Source: Chamaecrista fasciculata (taxonomy: Eukaryota > Streptophyta > Magnoliopsida > Fabales > Fabaceae). From it: 64,000 nucleotides of DNA. Each line of letters begins with the position of its first letter. The first letter of the stretch is position 1. The stretch covers positions 1 through 64,000 of the forward strand of contig QANZ01046137.1 of assembly GCA_003254925.1 (NCBI GenBank), written 5' to 3'. Shown piece by piece: positions 45,134 through 54,958 of this stretch. Position numbers and translations under genes: made by a program. The notes beneath the pieces were generated by a model. It did no database searches, was not told where the DNA came from, and saw only the letters and a program-made list of their open reading frames with translations.

Positions 45134-48100
45134 ATGACATCTACAGAAATCGGCAAGATGACATCCACTCCAACTGATCAGCACGCTTCTGGAGCCTCAG
45201 TAGCTCAATCCGCACAGGATTCGACGCTTGCTCCACCCCCAGGATTTCCCACCATCCAGGAAGCCCCTACGCTGCCCAACCCAGCGAGTACAGGGCAAAT
45301 CACCATAACAGCGGAAGACAAAATCGCTGCACTGAAGGCTGACATGCACATCGAGATGGAGGCACTCCGCAAGGACATCCGCGATCTGATAATGGGTAGG
45401 GAAAGGCAAGTTGCTGAAGAAGCTAACCCAGAGCCCATACCACAAGAAGAAAACCCAGGAAACCAAGAACAACAAACTCCTATGAACAACCCCTCAGCTG
45501 TCCAGGTGGAGACTCAACAGCAAGCTCCTGGCCAAACTACCCAACTTACCCAGCAACAAACTTGGGTGGGCGCTTACTCTTATCCGCCTCAGGGTTACTA
45601 TTACCCACAGGGGTATTATCCCCAATATTACCCTGGGTATGGCGTCTATGGAGGATCCGCAGGAATGTACCAGCCCATGAGCGCTTCAGCACCAGCGCCA
45701 GAATCGGCGCCCTATGGAAGATCGGCTGGAATGTACCAGCCCATGAGCGCCGCAGCACCAGCGCCAGAATCGGCGCCCTATGGAAGAACTGCTGGAATGA
45801 ATCAAACTATGAACGTCCAGGCACCAACGGCAGAATTGGCGCCCCCACCCATTTCGGCGTTACCAACTACAACGCCCCCACTGGCTGAGGGAATATTTGC
45901 CCCTCACGTGCAAGCTGTTGAGCTGGACAGGCATTACAAAATGCCCATGAAATTGACGCCTTACACAGGAGAAAAAGACCCGGAGGATCACTTGCTCAGT
46001 TTCAAGGCCGCCATGAACATCTCCAACTTAGGAGATCCTCAACGATGCAAGCTGTTCCCAATAACTTTGGAAGGACCAGCTCTGGATTGGTTCTCCAAGC
46101 TCCCGGCGGGCTCGGTACATTGCTTTAGGGATCTGGAGGAAATGTTTAAAAAGCGATTCGCCACCAGCAAAGTATACAAGCAGCCCATGGCGGTCTTGAC
46201 CGACATTAGGCAAAACAAAGGAGAATCACTGCGAGACTACTTGGCAAAGTTTAACAAGACTCTGCTAAGTATCAAAGAAGTAGATGACAAGATTGCAGTA
46301 TACTCATTCTTGGCAGGAATCAGACCGGGCCATGCACACAAGGAGCTTACACACAAGGCTCCCAAATCTGTCGGAGAACTCCTTTCAATGGTGGAGGAGT
46401 TCATAACAAAGGAAGACCTGGACAAAACCCAGCGTGATCGATTCGCGAGGATCGAGCCAGATACTAGAAAGCCATATGGAAAAAACTCGGAGAAAACTGG
46501 TGGCTCCCAAGCACCGAAAGGAAGGGAATACTCCCGGCGTCCACGATCCCCACCCAGGGGAAGACACGCCGTCTACACTGTCCTTGCCGTATCTCAATCA
46601 GAGGTTTTCCGAGAAATCTGCAACACAGATCTGCTGCCGAGACTCCCTGACCGCCCCAGAAGACCAGGGCGAAACGTTGATACCAGCAAATACTGCAGGT
46701 ATCATAGAACAGAAGGACATACAACAGACGAATGCATCGTCTTGAAGGATGAAATCGAAAATCTGATCAGACTGGGACGCCTTCCATCCAGGTTCATCAA
46801 GAAAGATGGAAGTAAGAGGCCCAGGGAAGAGAAAAACACTCGCGAGCAGAAGAAGCCAAGAGGAGGAGGCGCTGATGGCGAAGAAAAGAAACGGGATCGG
46901 CGTACACCGCCGAGAGATGATAAACCATCTGGGATCATCCACACCATCTCAGGAGGTATAGAAAAAAGTGGCGCCAAGGCTCCACACAAGAAGAGAAAGG
47001 TAAATCGATCCATACTTAGGATTGACTACAAGGAGGCGTCTAGAGCAGAAAGATGGGTTGAACCCATCACCTTCACTGACGATGAATTGTGGGAAGTCAA
47101 CCAGGATTATGATGACCCTATGGTGATCACGGCACGAGTTGGCACCTTCACAGTTGAAAGGATCATGGTGGACCAGGGCTCGTCCGCTGACATCATCTAT
47201 AAGCCATGCTTCGATCAACTGGGCGTCCCACGGTCAGACCTCAAAGAACACCATGGACGCCTTATCGGATTCACAGGAGATCAAATACCAGCCCTTGGAA
47301 GCGTCGATTTACGACTCACCGTGGGGGAGAAGCCAAGGGTGACAAGTATTATGGTGGAGTTCTTGGTGGTACAAGCGCCCTCAGCATACAACGTCCTACT
47401 TGGGCGTCCTTCCCTAAATAAAATGCGAGCGGTAATATCCACTGCTCACCTTCGCATGAAGTTTCCAACGCCCCAAGGAGTGGGTCAAGTGAGAGCGGAT
47501 CAGAGGGCAGCCAGACAATGCTATGCCATGAGCCTGGCAAAAACTAATGAAGAAGAAAGGAAAAGAAAAACGCGGGCAAGTGCATCGGCTGATAACGCCG
47601 CGAATAGAGGAAAGCTTGAGGGTTCGGACAACGACATAGAGGACTTCAGGGATGAGATCTCGAATCAAAGGCCCAAACCAACAGGAGATTTGGAGGTAGT
47701 ACAGCTAGGCAAAGACGCCGAAAAAACGGTTCAGATTAACATGCTCCTTCGTGAAGAAGAGAAGTCCGAACTCATCCAACTGTTGAGGGAATCTTCTGAC
47801 GTCTTCGCCTGGTGTCCTGCAGATATGCCAGGAATAGACCCTAAGCTCATCTGTCACAGCCTGAACACCGATGGCAGAAAAGGAGTGATCCAACGAAAAC
47901 GCCTCTTTGGCCATGAACGCCAAGCGGCAATCAAAGAAGAAGTTAATAAACTACTGACCGCGGGATTTATCAGGGAAGCCAAGTACCCTGAGTGGCTCTC
48001 CAACGTGGTGCTGGTCAAGAAATCCAACGGCAAGTGGAGGATGTGTGTAGACTTCACTGACCTCAACAAGGCGTGTCCAAAGGATCATTACCCATTACCC

Positions 48101-48628
48101 AATATCGACAAGCTTGTTGATGGGACCTGTGGTCATCAGACGATGAGTTTCTTAGATGCTTTCAGTGGGTATAACCAGATCAAAATGAACCCTGAAGACG
48201 CCGAGAAAACGGCGTTCATAACTGAGATGGGCACATACTGCTACACAGTGATGCCTTTCGGACTGAAGAATGCGGGCGCCACCTACCAGAGAATGATGGA
48301 TCTTTTCTTCAAAGATCACATTGGAAAGAATCTGGAAGTCTACGTCGATGACATGGTGGTGAAAACCAAAGAAGGTGGAAAGCACACTGAAGATTTGAAG
48401 GAGATCTTCAACCAACTACGAAAGTACCAGATGAAGCTGAACCCCTCAAAGTGCGCCTTCGGCGTCAACGGGGGAAAATTCCTCGGATTCATGCTCACCA
48501 GCAGAGGAATCGAAGCAAACCCAGACCAGTGCAGAGCAATCCTCGATATGGTCTCCCCGAGAACGGTTAAGGAAGTCCAACGCCTCAACGGCAGGCTAGC
48601 GGCGCTCCATAGGTTTCTGTCGAGGTAG
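45134..48628 (+). CDS. Tat element gag-protease-reverse transcriptase frame
   Basis: A 1,164-codon open frame. Residues 150-240 are Tyr/Gln/Pro-rich with tandem GMYQPMSA.APAPESAPYGR repeats. The Gag core follows at about 260-440 (KMPMKLTPYTGEKDPEDHLL; PALDWFSKLPAG). A Cys/His cluster (YCRYHRTEGHTTDEC) lies near 520, aspartic protease (VDQGSSADIIY) near 680, and reverse transcriptase from about 950 with WRMCVDFTDLNKACP and the YVDDMVVK catalytic box. The frame ends just after the reverse transcriptase. Gag packages the RNA, protease cuts the polyprotein and reverse transcriptase copies it. Parts and order fit Ty3/gypsy. Confidence 0.9.
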   Translation: MTSTEIGKMTSTPTDQHASGASVAQSAQDSTLAPPPGFPTIQEAPTLPNPASTGQITITAEDKIAALKADMHIEMEALRKDIRDLIMGRERQVAEEANPEPIPQEENPGNQEQQTPMNNPSAVQVETQQQAPGQTTQLTQQQTWVGAYSYPPQGYYYPQGYYPQYYPGYGVYGGSAGMYQPMSASAPAPESAPYGRSAGMYQPMSAAAPAPESAPYGRTAGMNQTMNVQAPTAELAPPPISALPTTTPPLAEGIFAPHVQAVELDRHYKMPMKLTPYTGEKDPEDHLLSFKAAMNISNLGDPQRCKLFPITLEGPALDWFSKLPAGSVHCFRDLEEMFKKRFATSKVYKQPMAVLTDIRQNKGESLRDYLAKFNKTLLSIKEVDDKIAVYSFLAGIRPGHAHKELTHKAPKSVGELLSMVEEFITKEDLDKTQRDRFARIEPDTRKPYGKNSEKTGGSQAPKGREYSRRPRSPPRGRHAVYTVLAVSQSEVFREICNTDLLPRLPDRPRRPGRNVDTSKYCRYHRTEGHTTDECIVLKDEIENLIRLGRLPSRFIKKDGSKRPREEKNTREQKKPRGGGADGEEKKRDRRTPPRDDKPSGIIHTISGGIEKSGAKAPHKKRKVNRSILRIDYKEASRAERWVEPITFTDDELWEVNQDYDDPMVITARVGTFTVERIMVDQGSSADIIYKPCFDQLGVPRSDLKEHHGRLIGFTGDQIPALGSVDLRLTVGEKPRVTSIMVEFLVVQAPSAYNVLLGRPSLNKMRAVISTAHLRMKFPTPQGVGQVRADQRAARQCYAMSLAKTNEEERKRKTRASASADNAANRGKLEGSDNDIEDFRDEISNQRPKPTGDLEVVQLGKDAEKTVQINMLLREEEKSELIQLLRESSDVFAWCPADMPGIDPKLICHSLNTDGRKGVIQRKRLFGHERQAAIKEEVNKLLTAGFIREAKYPEWLSNVVLVKKSNGKWRMCVDFTDLNKACPKDHYPLPNIDKLVDGTCGHQTMSFLDAFSGYNQIKMNPEDAEKTAFITEMGTYCYTVMPFGLKNAGATYQRMMDLFFKDHIGKNLEVYVDDMVVKTKEGGKHTEDLKEIFNQLRKYQMKLNPSKCAFGVNGGKFLGFMLTSRGIEANPDQCRAILDMVSPRTVKEVQRLNGRLAALHRFLSR

Positions 48629-48822
48629 AAAGCGCCTAGCGCCGCCTCAACAATAAAGCTTTACAGCTATTCCCTAGTGACAGTCTATTTTTCGTCTTTT
48701 TATTTATTTTTCAATTCTGTCTTTATTTAATTCTCCTCAGTTCATTATGTTTATCGACAACGCCTATGTAAGCCGTCTTTTCGACGCAAAACTTCTATCA
48801 ATAAAACGAGCATTACTCATTA
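48629..48822 (+). other. Gap between the two pol frames, possible spliced intron
   Basis: The 194-base AT-rich segment between reverse transcriptase and RNase H frames has GT-like and AG-like borders, with a pyrimidine-rich stretch before the right border. Spliced introns within pol are known for Ogre and other Tat-lineage elements. Whether this one is spliced needs transcript data. Confidence 0.5.
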
Positions 48823-51093
48823 TTGGTCTCCTTTACATTCAGGTCAGCTGACAAATGCTTGCCTTTCTTTCAAACATTAAAAGCAAACAAACGATTCGAA
48901 TGGACCAAGGAATGCGAGGAAGCCTTCCAAAGGCTGAAGGCGTATCTGGCGTCACCGCCAATTTTGGTAATTCCGATCAAGGATAAACCAATCTACGTCT
49001 ACTTGGCGTCCACAGACGACGCAATCAGTTCTGCCTTAGTACTCGAAGATGGGGAAGAGCAGAAACCAATCTACTTTACGAGCAAAACGCTCACGGGAGC
49101 CGAAAAAAGGTATCACCGCCTAGAAAAGCTGACGTTTTCATTACTTCACTCAACTAGGAAGCTGCGACACTACTACCAGCAATACCAAATAATCGTCAGA
49201 ACGGATAGACCCCTCAAACAAATGATTGAACAACCAGATATTGCTGGAAGAATGTCAGTATGGTCCGTAGAAATCTCAGAGTATGGGATCGCTTATGAGC
49301 CAAGAAGGGCCATCAAAGGCCAAGCATTAGCCGACTTCATAGCAGAAATGACTGGACCAGACAACGCTCAGAATTGGACTTGGAGCGTGCACATCGATGG
49401 CGCCGCTTCAAACTCCCAACGAGGAGCAGGAGTGGTAATGCGAGCCCCAGACGGCTCCATCATCGAACAGTCTATTGAAATCGAATGCCCCATTACCAAC
49501 AATCAGGCAGAATATGAGGCGTTGATCGCTGCGTTGAAACTGGCAGCCAACATAGGCGCCAAAAGATTGGAAATCTTCGCAGATTCCCAATTGGTAGTAC
49601 AACAAATGAACGGGGAATATGAAACCAAAGACTCTACCATGGTCCAGTACGCCGAAAAAGCAAAGAAAATCATGGCTGGATCAAGCATAGACGCCACTTT
49701 CAAACATATCCCACGAAGCGAGAACGCCCGAGCCGACGAGCTCGCCAAGTTGGCATCTAAGCCAAACAAAGGTGGAAGGAGTTCCATCATCAAAACAACC
49801 CTCAGGGAGCCCTCGATATTGGAACAGGACGTTCTTCCTACGGAAGAAGTCGTTGATTGGAGGACGCCGATATTCAACTATCTGGAAAAAGGCTCCCTTC
49901 ACTCAGATAAAAACGAAGCAAGAAAAGTCGCAAGGCGATCCGGCAGATACTTTATCAGACAAGGAACACTATACAGGAAAAACTTCAGTCACCCGGCGGC
50001 CAAGTGTATAGCAGGGAACGAAGTCACCAAGGTGTTAACTGAAGTCCACGAAGGCCTATGTGCAAGTCACCAAGGCCCAATGGCTATACGGAGAAAGATC
50101 CAGAGAGCAGGCTACTATTGGCCCACGCTACTACAGGACGCAGAAGGCGTTGTTCGCTCATGCGAGAAATGCCATAGGTATGCCAACATGATACATACAC
50201 ACGCAGCTCCCATGAGCGCCATCACCTCCCCTTGGCCATTCGACTTATGGGGAATCGACATTGCAGGGTCATTCCCAACAGCGGCCTATCAGAGAAAGTT
50301 TCTCATAGTCGCCGTAGACTACTTTACGAAATGGGTAGAAGCCGAGGCAGTGGCGTCTATAACTTCGGAAGCCATGGAGAAGTTCCTATGGCAAAACGTC
50401 ATTACCAGATTTGGACTCCCAAACATTCTAATATCCGACAATGGCGCCCAATTCACAAGCAGAAAGTTCCAAGACTTTTGCAAAGCTTGGAAAATTCATC
50501 ACAAGACCACCTCGGTAGAACATCCGGCTACAAATGGCCAAGTTGAGTTGGCCAATAGAATCATCATACAAGGAATCAAGAAAAGACTGGAGTCAGCTAA
50601 GGGAAGATGGGTTGATGAGCTCCCCTCAGTCCTATGGTCATACAGGACCACGGAACAAACAGCTACGAAAGAAACGCCTTTCGCCTTAGCATACGGACAT
50701 GAAGCGGTCATACCTGCCGAAGTGAACGTCCCGACTGAGAGGATAATCAATTATCCAAACACCAATGACGCCAACTCCAGGCTCCAAGCCTTAGATAGCT
50801 TGGAAGAAAGACGAGAGGTTGCAGCCATCAGACAAGCTGCATACAATCAGATGGTGAAGAGATACCACGACTCAAAAATCAAACCTCGAACCCTCAAAGT
50901 GGGAGATTTGGTGCTTAGAACCGTCGAAAACAACAGAAAGGATCCTAGACACGGCAAGCTCGGACCAAACTGGGAAGGCCCCTACAGAGTCATAGAAGCC
51001 TTACCTGGGAACGCCTTCCGACTGGAAACGCCAGAAGGGAAATCACTCCCAAACGCCTGGAATATGGCAAAACTCAAGTTTTACTTCCCCTAA
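48823..51093 (+). CDS. Tat element RNase H-integrase frame
   Basis: A 756-codon open frame. The reverse-transcriptase-linked RNase H is at about residues 20-150 (FERW..AFQRLKAYLASPP-type start, IYVYLASTDDAISSAL). A second, cellular-type RNase H with WSVHIDGAASNSQRGAGVV and NQAEYEALIAALKLA lies at about 185-310, a feature of Tat elements. Integrase follows with its zinc finger (HEGLCASHQG; CEKCHRYAN), the catalytic core (LWGIDIAGSF; ISDNGAQFTS; GQVELANRII) and a C-terminal domain ending GNAFRLETPEGK. Dual RNase H supports the Tat assignment. Confidence 0.9.
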   Translation: MVSFTFRSADKCLPFFQTLKANKRFEWTKECEEAFQRLKAYLASPPILVIPIKDKPIYVYLASTDDAISSALVLEDGEEQKPIYFTSKTLTGAEKRYHRLEKLTFSLLHSTRKLRHYYQQYQIIVRTDRPLKQMIEQPDIAGRMSVWSVEISEYGIAYEPRRAIKGQALADFIAEMTGPDNAQNWTWSVHIDGAASNSQRGAGVVMRAPDGSIIEQSIEIECPITNNQAEYEALIAALKLAANIGAKRLEIFADSQLVVQQMNGEYETKDSTMVQYAEKAKKIMAGSSIDATFKHIPRSENARADELAKLASKPNKGGRSSIIKTTLREPSILEQDVLPTEEVVDWRTPIFNYLEKGSLHSDKNEARKVARRSGRYFIRQGTLYRKNFSHPAAKCIAGNEVTKVLTEVHEGLCASHQGPMAIRRKIQRAGYYWPTLLQDAEGVVRSCEKCHRYANMIHTHAAPMSAITSPWPFDLWGIDIAGSFPTAAYQRKFLIVAVDYFTKWVEAEAVASITSEAMEKFLWQNVITRFGLPNILISDNGAQFTSRKFQDFCKAWKIHHKTTSVEHPATNGQVELANRIIIQGIKKRLESAKGRWVDELPSVLWSYRTTEQTATKETPFALAYGHEAVIPAEVNVPTERIINYPNTNDANSRLQALDSLEERREVAAIRQAAYNQMVKRYHDSKIKPRTLKVGDLVLRTVENNRKDPRHGKLGPNWEGPYRVIEALPGNAFRLETPEGKSLPNAWNMAKLKFYFP

Positions 51094-51635
51094 GTGGATT
51101 AATTTCATTTAAATTATGGCATTGTTTAAAGAAGGCCATAGCTCCAGTTGTACTTTGCTCTCATAATTAATAAATTACCTTTTTCTCTTCAACAAATAAT
51201 GAAGTTGGCGCTGCTCGAGGGGACGCCCTCGGAACAGCAGCGAAAAGGCCCTCGAAGGAGCCTTGTGAGTATGGCACTCACTACCATGCGGACCAACCCT
51301 CCCTTGGATGACTAGTCAAAACTTAGCGTATAATACGCATAAACGCTCGAAGCGTGCCCAACGCAAGGCAGCGCCTTAAGGTGCAGCACAACATATCGAT
51401 CGAATCGAAAAACACAAGTTAAAAACACATCACAGAATGGGAACGCTCAAAGCAAAGAAAATCAAGCACAAAAATAGCATATTAAGGGCATCAACGCCCA
51501 AACAATCCAAAAAAGTGGCACGATAGGCCAATAGCAATCACAATTCAAGATGGCGTCAACGCCGTAATCCAATTAAAAACTAAATTTATAAAAACAGGCA
51601 CGCAGGCCCAAGAAAAAGCCCAACGGCACGCAGGC
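51094..51635. other. Tat element spacer after integrase
   Basis: Non-coding on both strands as far as I can see. Repeated GACGCC/AACGCC-type motifs are present, and the stretch includes the 3' untranslated end of the antisense unit. Confidence 0.5.
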
Positions 51636-52790
51636 CTAGGCGGCGGCAGGAGGATCCTTAGTCGTAGATGCACCCGAAGCTCCCTTGGCGCTCCCATCTC
51701 CTTGATTGGCGACAACGCCCTGAGCGCCAACTCCCGCATCTGATAAAGGCGCCGCAGTAGATGGGGCCGCCTCCCCTGGAAGAGGAACCTCCATGTTGGG
51801 AAACCACGGGAAGTCCTCATCGCCCTGGGACTCATAGCCCTCCAAATCAAAGTTCTCCGGCATACAAGGCATCCTCACCAAGGGGTCATCCTCGTACGGG
51901 TCCCGAAGAAGCCTCCCCTCTACGACCTTGTTGGGACATATCCAATCGGTACTGAGGTTCGGGTTATGCAGCTTTAACTGCGCAATGGCGTTCTTGAACC
52001 CAATGTAATTGTAGCGTGATCCTCGCCACTTCACTTGCCGCACAGCCAAAGCACATAGCTCTTCCAATTTTTCCCTTGCATCCCGAAGCTCTTCCTCCAA
52101 AGACGCCACCTTAGTATTTAGCTGGGCGTTTAAGGCGTTGACTTCCTTCAACCGATTCCCCCTTCGGTCGTAATCGCCTTGCAGAGACTCTTGGGACGCC
52201 TTCATCACGTTGATCTCGTCCTTAAGCTCAATCATCTCTTGACGCGTCCTCTTGGCGTCTTCACGCGCAGCATCTCTTTCGGACAAGAGGTCCTTCCGAG
52301 AGACGCTGCTAGCAAGCAACCGCATCCCTGTGGCTAGCAGAAATCTGGCCCCTTCCTCAGCAGGATCCTGAGTGTTTTCTGTAGACGCCCGAGCCAGATC
52401 ATCTCGTTTCACTGAGCCCTCTTCAGATAAGGACTTAGAAAGAAACTCCAGCGCATTAAAACCGACTCCCTCTGGAACCGCCGGAATCTGCGGCACTTCT
52501 ACAGTGGGGCGTCGACGTTTTTGCGGAGGCTCCCCATCCTTGGTAGTAATCGCGCTCTCTTTCCCCTGGGAGGATTGAGGTGAAGGTCGCGGAACCGCCA
52601 CAGGCTCCCGAATGACAACACCTCCGGGCTTCTTCCCGACAACAGCAGCAATGGAGGCGGCGAAGGTAGTCTTCTTGGGAACGGTTTTGGGAGCATCCAC
52701 CGCCTTCCCTTTATTCTTATCGGCTTGACCTCGCCGATTCCCTATGACATTGGCTGATTTAACATCGAGCACTGAAACAAAACGAAGCAA
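51636..52790 (-). CDS. Tat element antisense frame 2, coiled-coil protein
   Basis: A 384-codon frame opposite to gag-pol. The N-terminal part is basic and Pro/Ser-rich (RRGQADKNKGKAVDAPK; PPQKRRRPTVEVPQIPAVP). A long heptad-type helix occupies about residues 165-245 (RTRQEMIELKDEINVMKASQ; NAQLNTKVASLEEELRDARE), which should form a coiled coil. The C-terminus is Ala/Gly-rich. It lies 38 bases downstream of the other antisense frame and in the same direction, so the two may be parts of one transcription unit. Function unknown; antisense genes in this position are known from Tat-lineage elements. Confidence 0.75.
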   Translation of the reverse strand: MLRFVSVLDVKSANVIGNRRGQADKNKGKAVDAPKTVPKKTTFAASIAAVVGKKPGGVVIREPVAVPRPSPQSSQGKESAITTKDGEPPQKRRRPTVEVPQIPAVPEGVGFNALEFLSKSLSEEGSVKRDDLARASTENTQDPAEEGARFLLATGMRLLASSVSRKDLLSERDAAREDAKRTRQEMIELKDEINVMKASQESLQGDYDRRGNRLKEVNALNAQLNTKVASLEEELRDAREKLEELCALAVRQVKWRGSRYNYIGFKNAIAQLKLHNPNLSTDWICPNKVVEGRLLRDPYEDDPLVRMPCMPENFDLEGYESQGDEDFPWFPNMEVPLPGEAAPSTAAPLSDAGVGAQGVVANQGDGSAKGASGASTTKDPPAAA

Positions 52791-52828
52791 ATATTAGAAA
52801 AACTTGAATACACGAGTATAAAAAGAAC

Positions 52829-53956
52829 TTATAACAATAGTGATAGTAACACACAACGCTTATGGTCAAGAGGGTCAGTGGTGATCAACCGCAGCGCCCC
52901 CAAGCGCTCATCCACGGTCAGGTCCCGCCAGTTACACTCGAAAGGACCCAAGCGCGGCCTTCTCCAAGACAACGGAAACATGGCGCGCTCATCCGAAGAG
53001 CGAACCCAAAAAGGACGCCGCGACCTAGACCCCTCGATAAAAAAATACTTATACTGCCACGACTTCGGATTGCTGACAGCATGATCAAGAATCAGAGGAC
53101 GCCCAGGACGACGATAGTAGGAAATGAACAGGTTATCCACCCATCGTGGATAGAAAAAGAAGAGAAACAGACGAGAAGTGGCGCTCACGCCATCCCTCTG
53201 GCATTTGGCAACAAATCCAAGGAGAATACGCCAACCATTGGCACTCAACTGAATGGGGGCGATGTTCATGATCGCCAGAAGATCCAACACCGCCGGGTGA
53301 AAGGGCATCTCAATGTCGCAACCCCGAAGCACATGCTCAGAAATCAAGAACCCTCTACCATCAGTGTACAACATGTCAGGACCATCCTCCAGATGACTAA
53401 GCAAGGCAATGCGACACCCAGAAGACCGCCGACGAGGCGAATCAACTATTAGCTCCTCGTTAAGATCTCGAAGGAGCTTATCATCGTGGAGCCAACACCA
53501 AAACTCTTTAATGGCTTCATTGGTTTTATCCAAGTATGGAGGCTGCACTTTCTCGCCAGGATTCTGGCAACGCCAATCAACGACAGGACGCGCGTTCCTC
53601 ATTATTTCGGCCCTATCGGGACCGCAAGGCATCGTCTCTGGGGCGCCCTTGACCAAAGGAACTTTAGCTAAACCCTTGGTGGAAGAAAGAAACCACTCGG
53701 GATAAGCCAAAAAGTTGACCTCCTCTCCGCAAATGGTTTGCACAGGATTACCATCTCCTATAAACGCCCACACAGGGACCGTAGCCTGAGGCATTGAGCA
53801 TTCCTCACCCCCTGACGCCTCATCCGGGGATAGCATCTCACGAATTTCAGACGACGTCGAAGAGGAGGAGTCCGTAGCGTCGCCGCCAACCCTGACCAAA
53901 GGAGAATCAACCCTTGTCGGCGCTGACGGCGCGGGCGCTGACGACCCAGGAACCAT
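52829..53956 (-). CDS. Tat element antisense frame 1, PF04195-like protein
   Basis: A 375-codon frame opposite to gag-pol, starting MVPGSSAPAPSAPT. After an acidic Ser-rich N-terminus, residues 205-260 (FHPAVLDLLAIMNIAPIQLS; NGWRILLGFVAKC) match the pattern of the 'putative gypsy type transposon' family (PF04195), found in many plant proteins linked to retroelements. A cysteine in the WRCQNP segment and aromatic-rich stretches (RLFLFFFYPRW) follow. No enzymatic motif is visible. The promoter would have to lie between 53957 and the 3' LTR or in the LTR's reverse strand. Confidence 0.75.
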   Translation of the reverse strand: MVPGSSAPAPSAPTRVDSPLVRVGGDATDSSSSTSSEIREMLSPDEASGGEECSMPQATVPVWAFIGDGNPVQTICGEEVNFLAYPEWFLSSTKGLAKVPLVKGAPETMPCGPDRAEIMRNARPVVDWRCQNPGEKVQPPYLDKTNEAIKEFWCWLHDDKLLRDLNEELIVDSPRRRSSGCRIALLSHLEDGPDMLYTDGRGFLISEHVLRGCDIEMPFHPAVLDLLAIMNIAPIQLSANGWRILLGFVAKCQRDGVSATSRLFLFFFYPRWVDNLFISYYRRPGRPLILDHAVSNPKSWQYKYFFIEGSRSRRPFWVRSSDERAMFPLSWRRPRLGPFECNWRDLTVDERLGALRLITTDPLDHKRCVLLSLLL

Positions 53957-54958
53957 CTTGTTTCCAGCAGCTGTGGAAACAGGACCAGTTCAGTACACTT
54001 CTCGGAGAATGCACCTCCAAACACAAAAAGAGAGAAAAACAAAAGAAGGAGGGAAAACCCATTGCATACCACGACTGACCACCAGACCACAAACAAAACC
54101 CAACCAGTCCAAAACAAAAATGGCGAAATCAAAAAGGGGCAACAAAGGTTTTGGAAAGAGAAACACTTACATTTGCTGAAGTCCATGATCGATGATAGTT
54201 TGGCAGAAAACCCACGAAGAAAAGTCGAAGAACTCGACGAACACTTCCAAGAACATCAAAGGCGCAACGAGTAAGTATGAGCAAATACTGAAGAAGTCAG
54301 GGAAATGACAAAAAATGGCGGAACATTACTTACCAGACGAAAATAGCTCACTTGATTATCAAAGGAAGCAACCAGACACAGCGAAGCAGAGGAGGACGAA
54401 GGAAGCAGCAAAAGGGCAAAATGCAGAAGAAGAGACAAAACGCAGGAGCAGAGAGAAAACAAGAGAAAGTTTGAAAAACCACGAAATGACCAAGTGAGGG
54501 GGGAGAAGAGAGGAAATGGCGGTTTTCTCCAACTTTTCACGAAAATCGAAGCGCTGCATTAAATGCGCCCCCTCGTTTCACGATTTCGCCATCATGAGAG
54601 AGGAGAAGCGAATAGCGTAACAACACGTGGCCACAATATCTCTGACACAAAGATTTCAAGCGACGCGGTACATCAGCTAGGAATACGAAAAGACAGGTTT
54701 GTGAGGCGTTGATGGCAATCGAAGCCCCAGAAAATGGCTCTGGCATAGAAAACGCCCATGGCACAGCGAATCGCCCCATCAAATGCAGCGTAAAATTTGG
54801 CGTTGATACCCGTAACCTCCAACAATCGCGGAAAGAGTAATTTCCATTCTAGAAGAGCGCCGACGGCGTCAGCGCTCATAGGCATCATAAAGGCGACAGC
54901 GACCCAGGAGGGGACTCCACTGATGGGGACAGAACTTCACTCCTTTTGTTGGGACTAG
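53957..54958. other. Tat element region before the 3' LTR
   Basis: No long forward frame is present. On the minus strand this would be the leader of the antisense unit; short hydrophobic frames here look incidental. The sequence is purine-rich on the plus strand at 54000-54500. A clear polypurine tract right at the LTR was not evident. Confidence 0.4.

Noticed and set aside
52862-53452. A 196-codon plus-strand frame in the Tat element
   Set aside because: It lies opposite the PF04195-like antisense frame and shows no domain; its composition fits a shadow frame.
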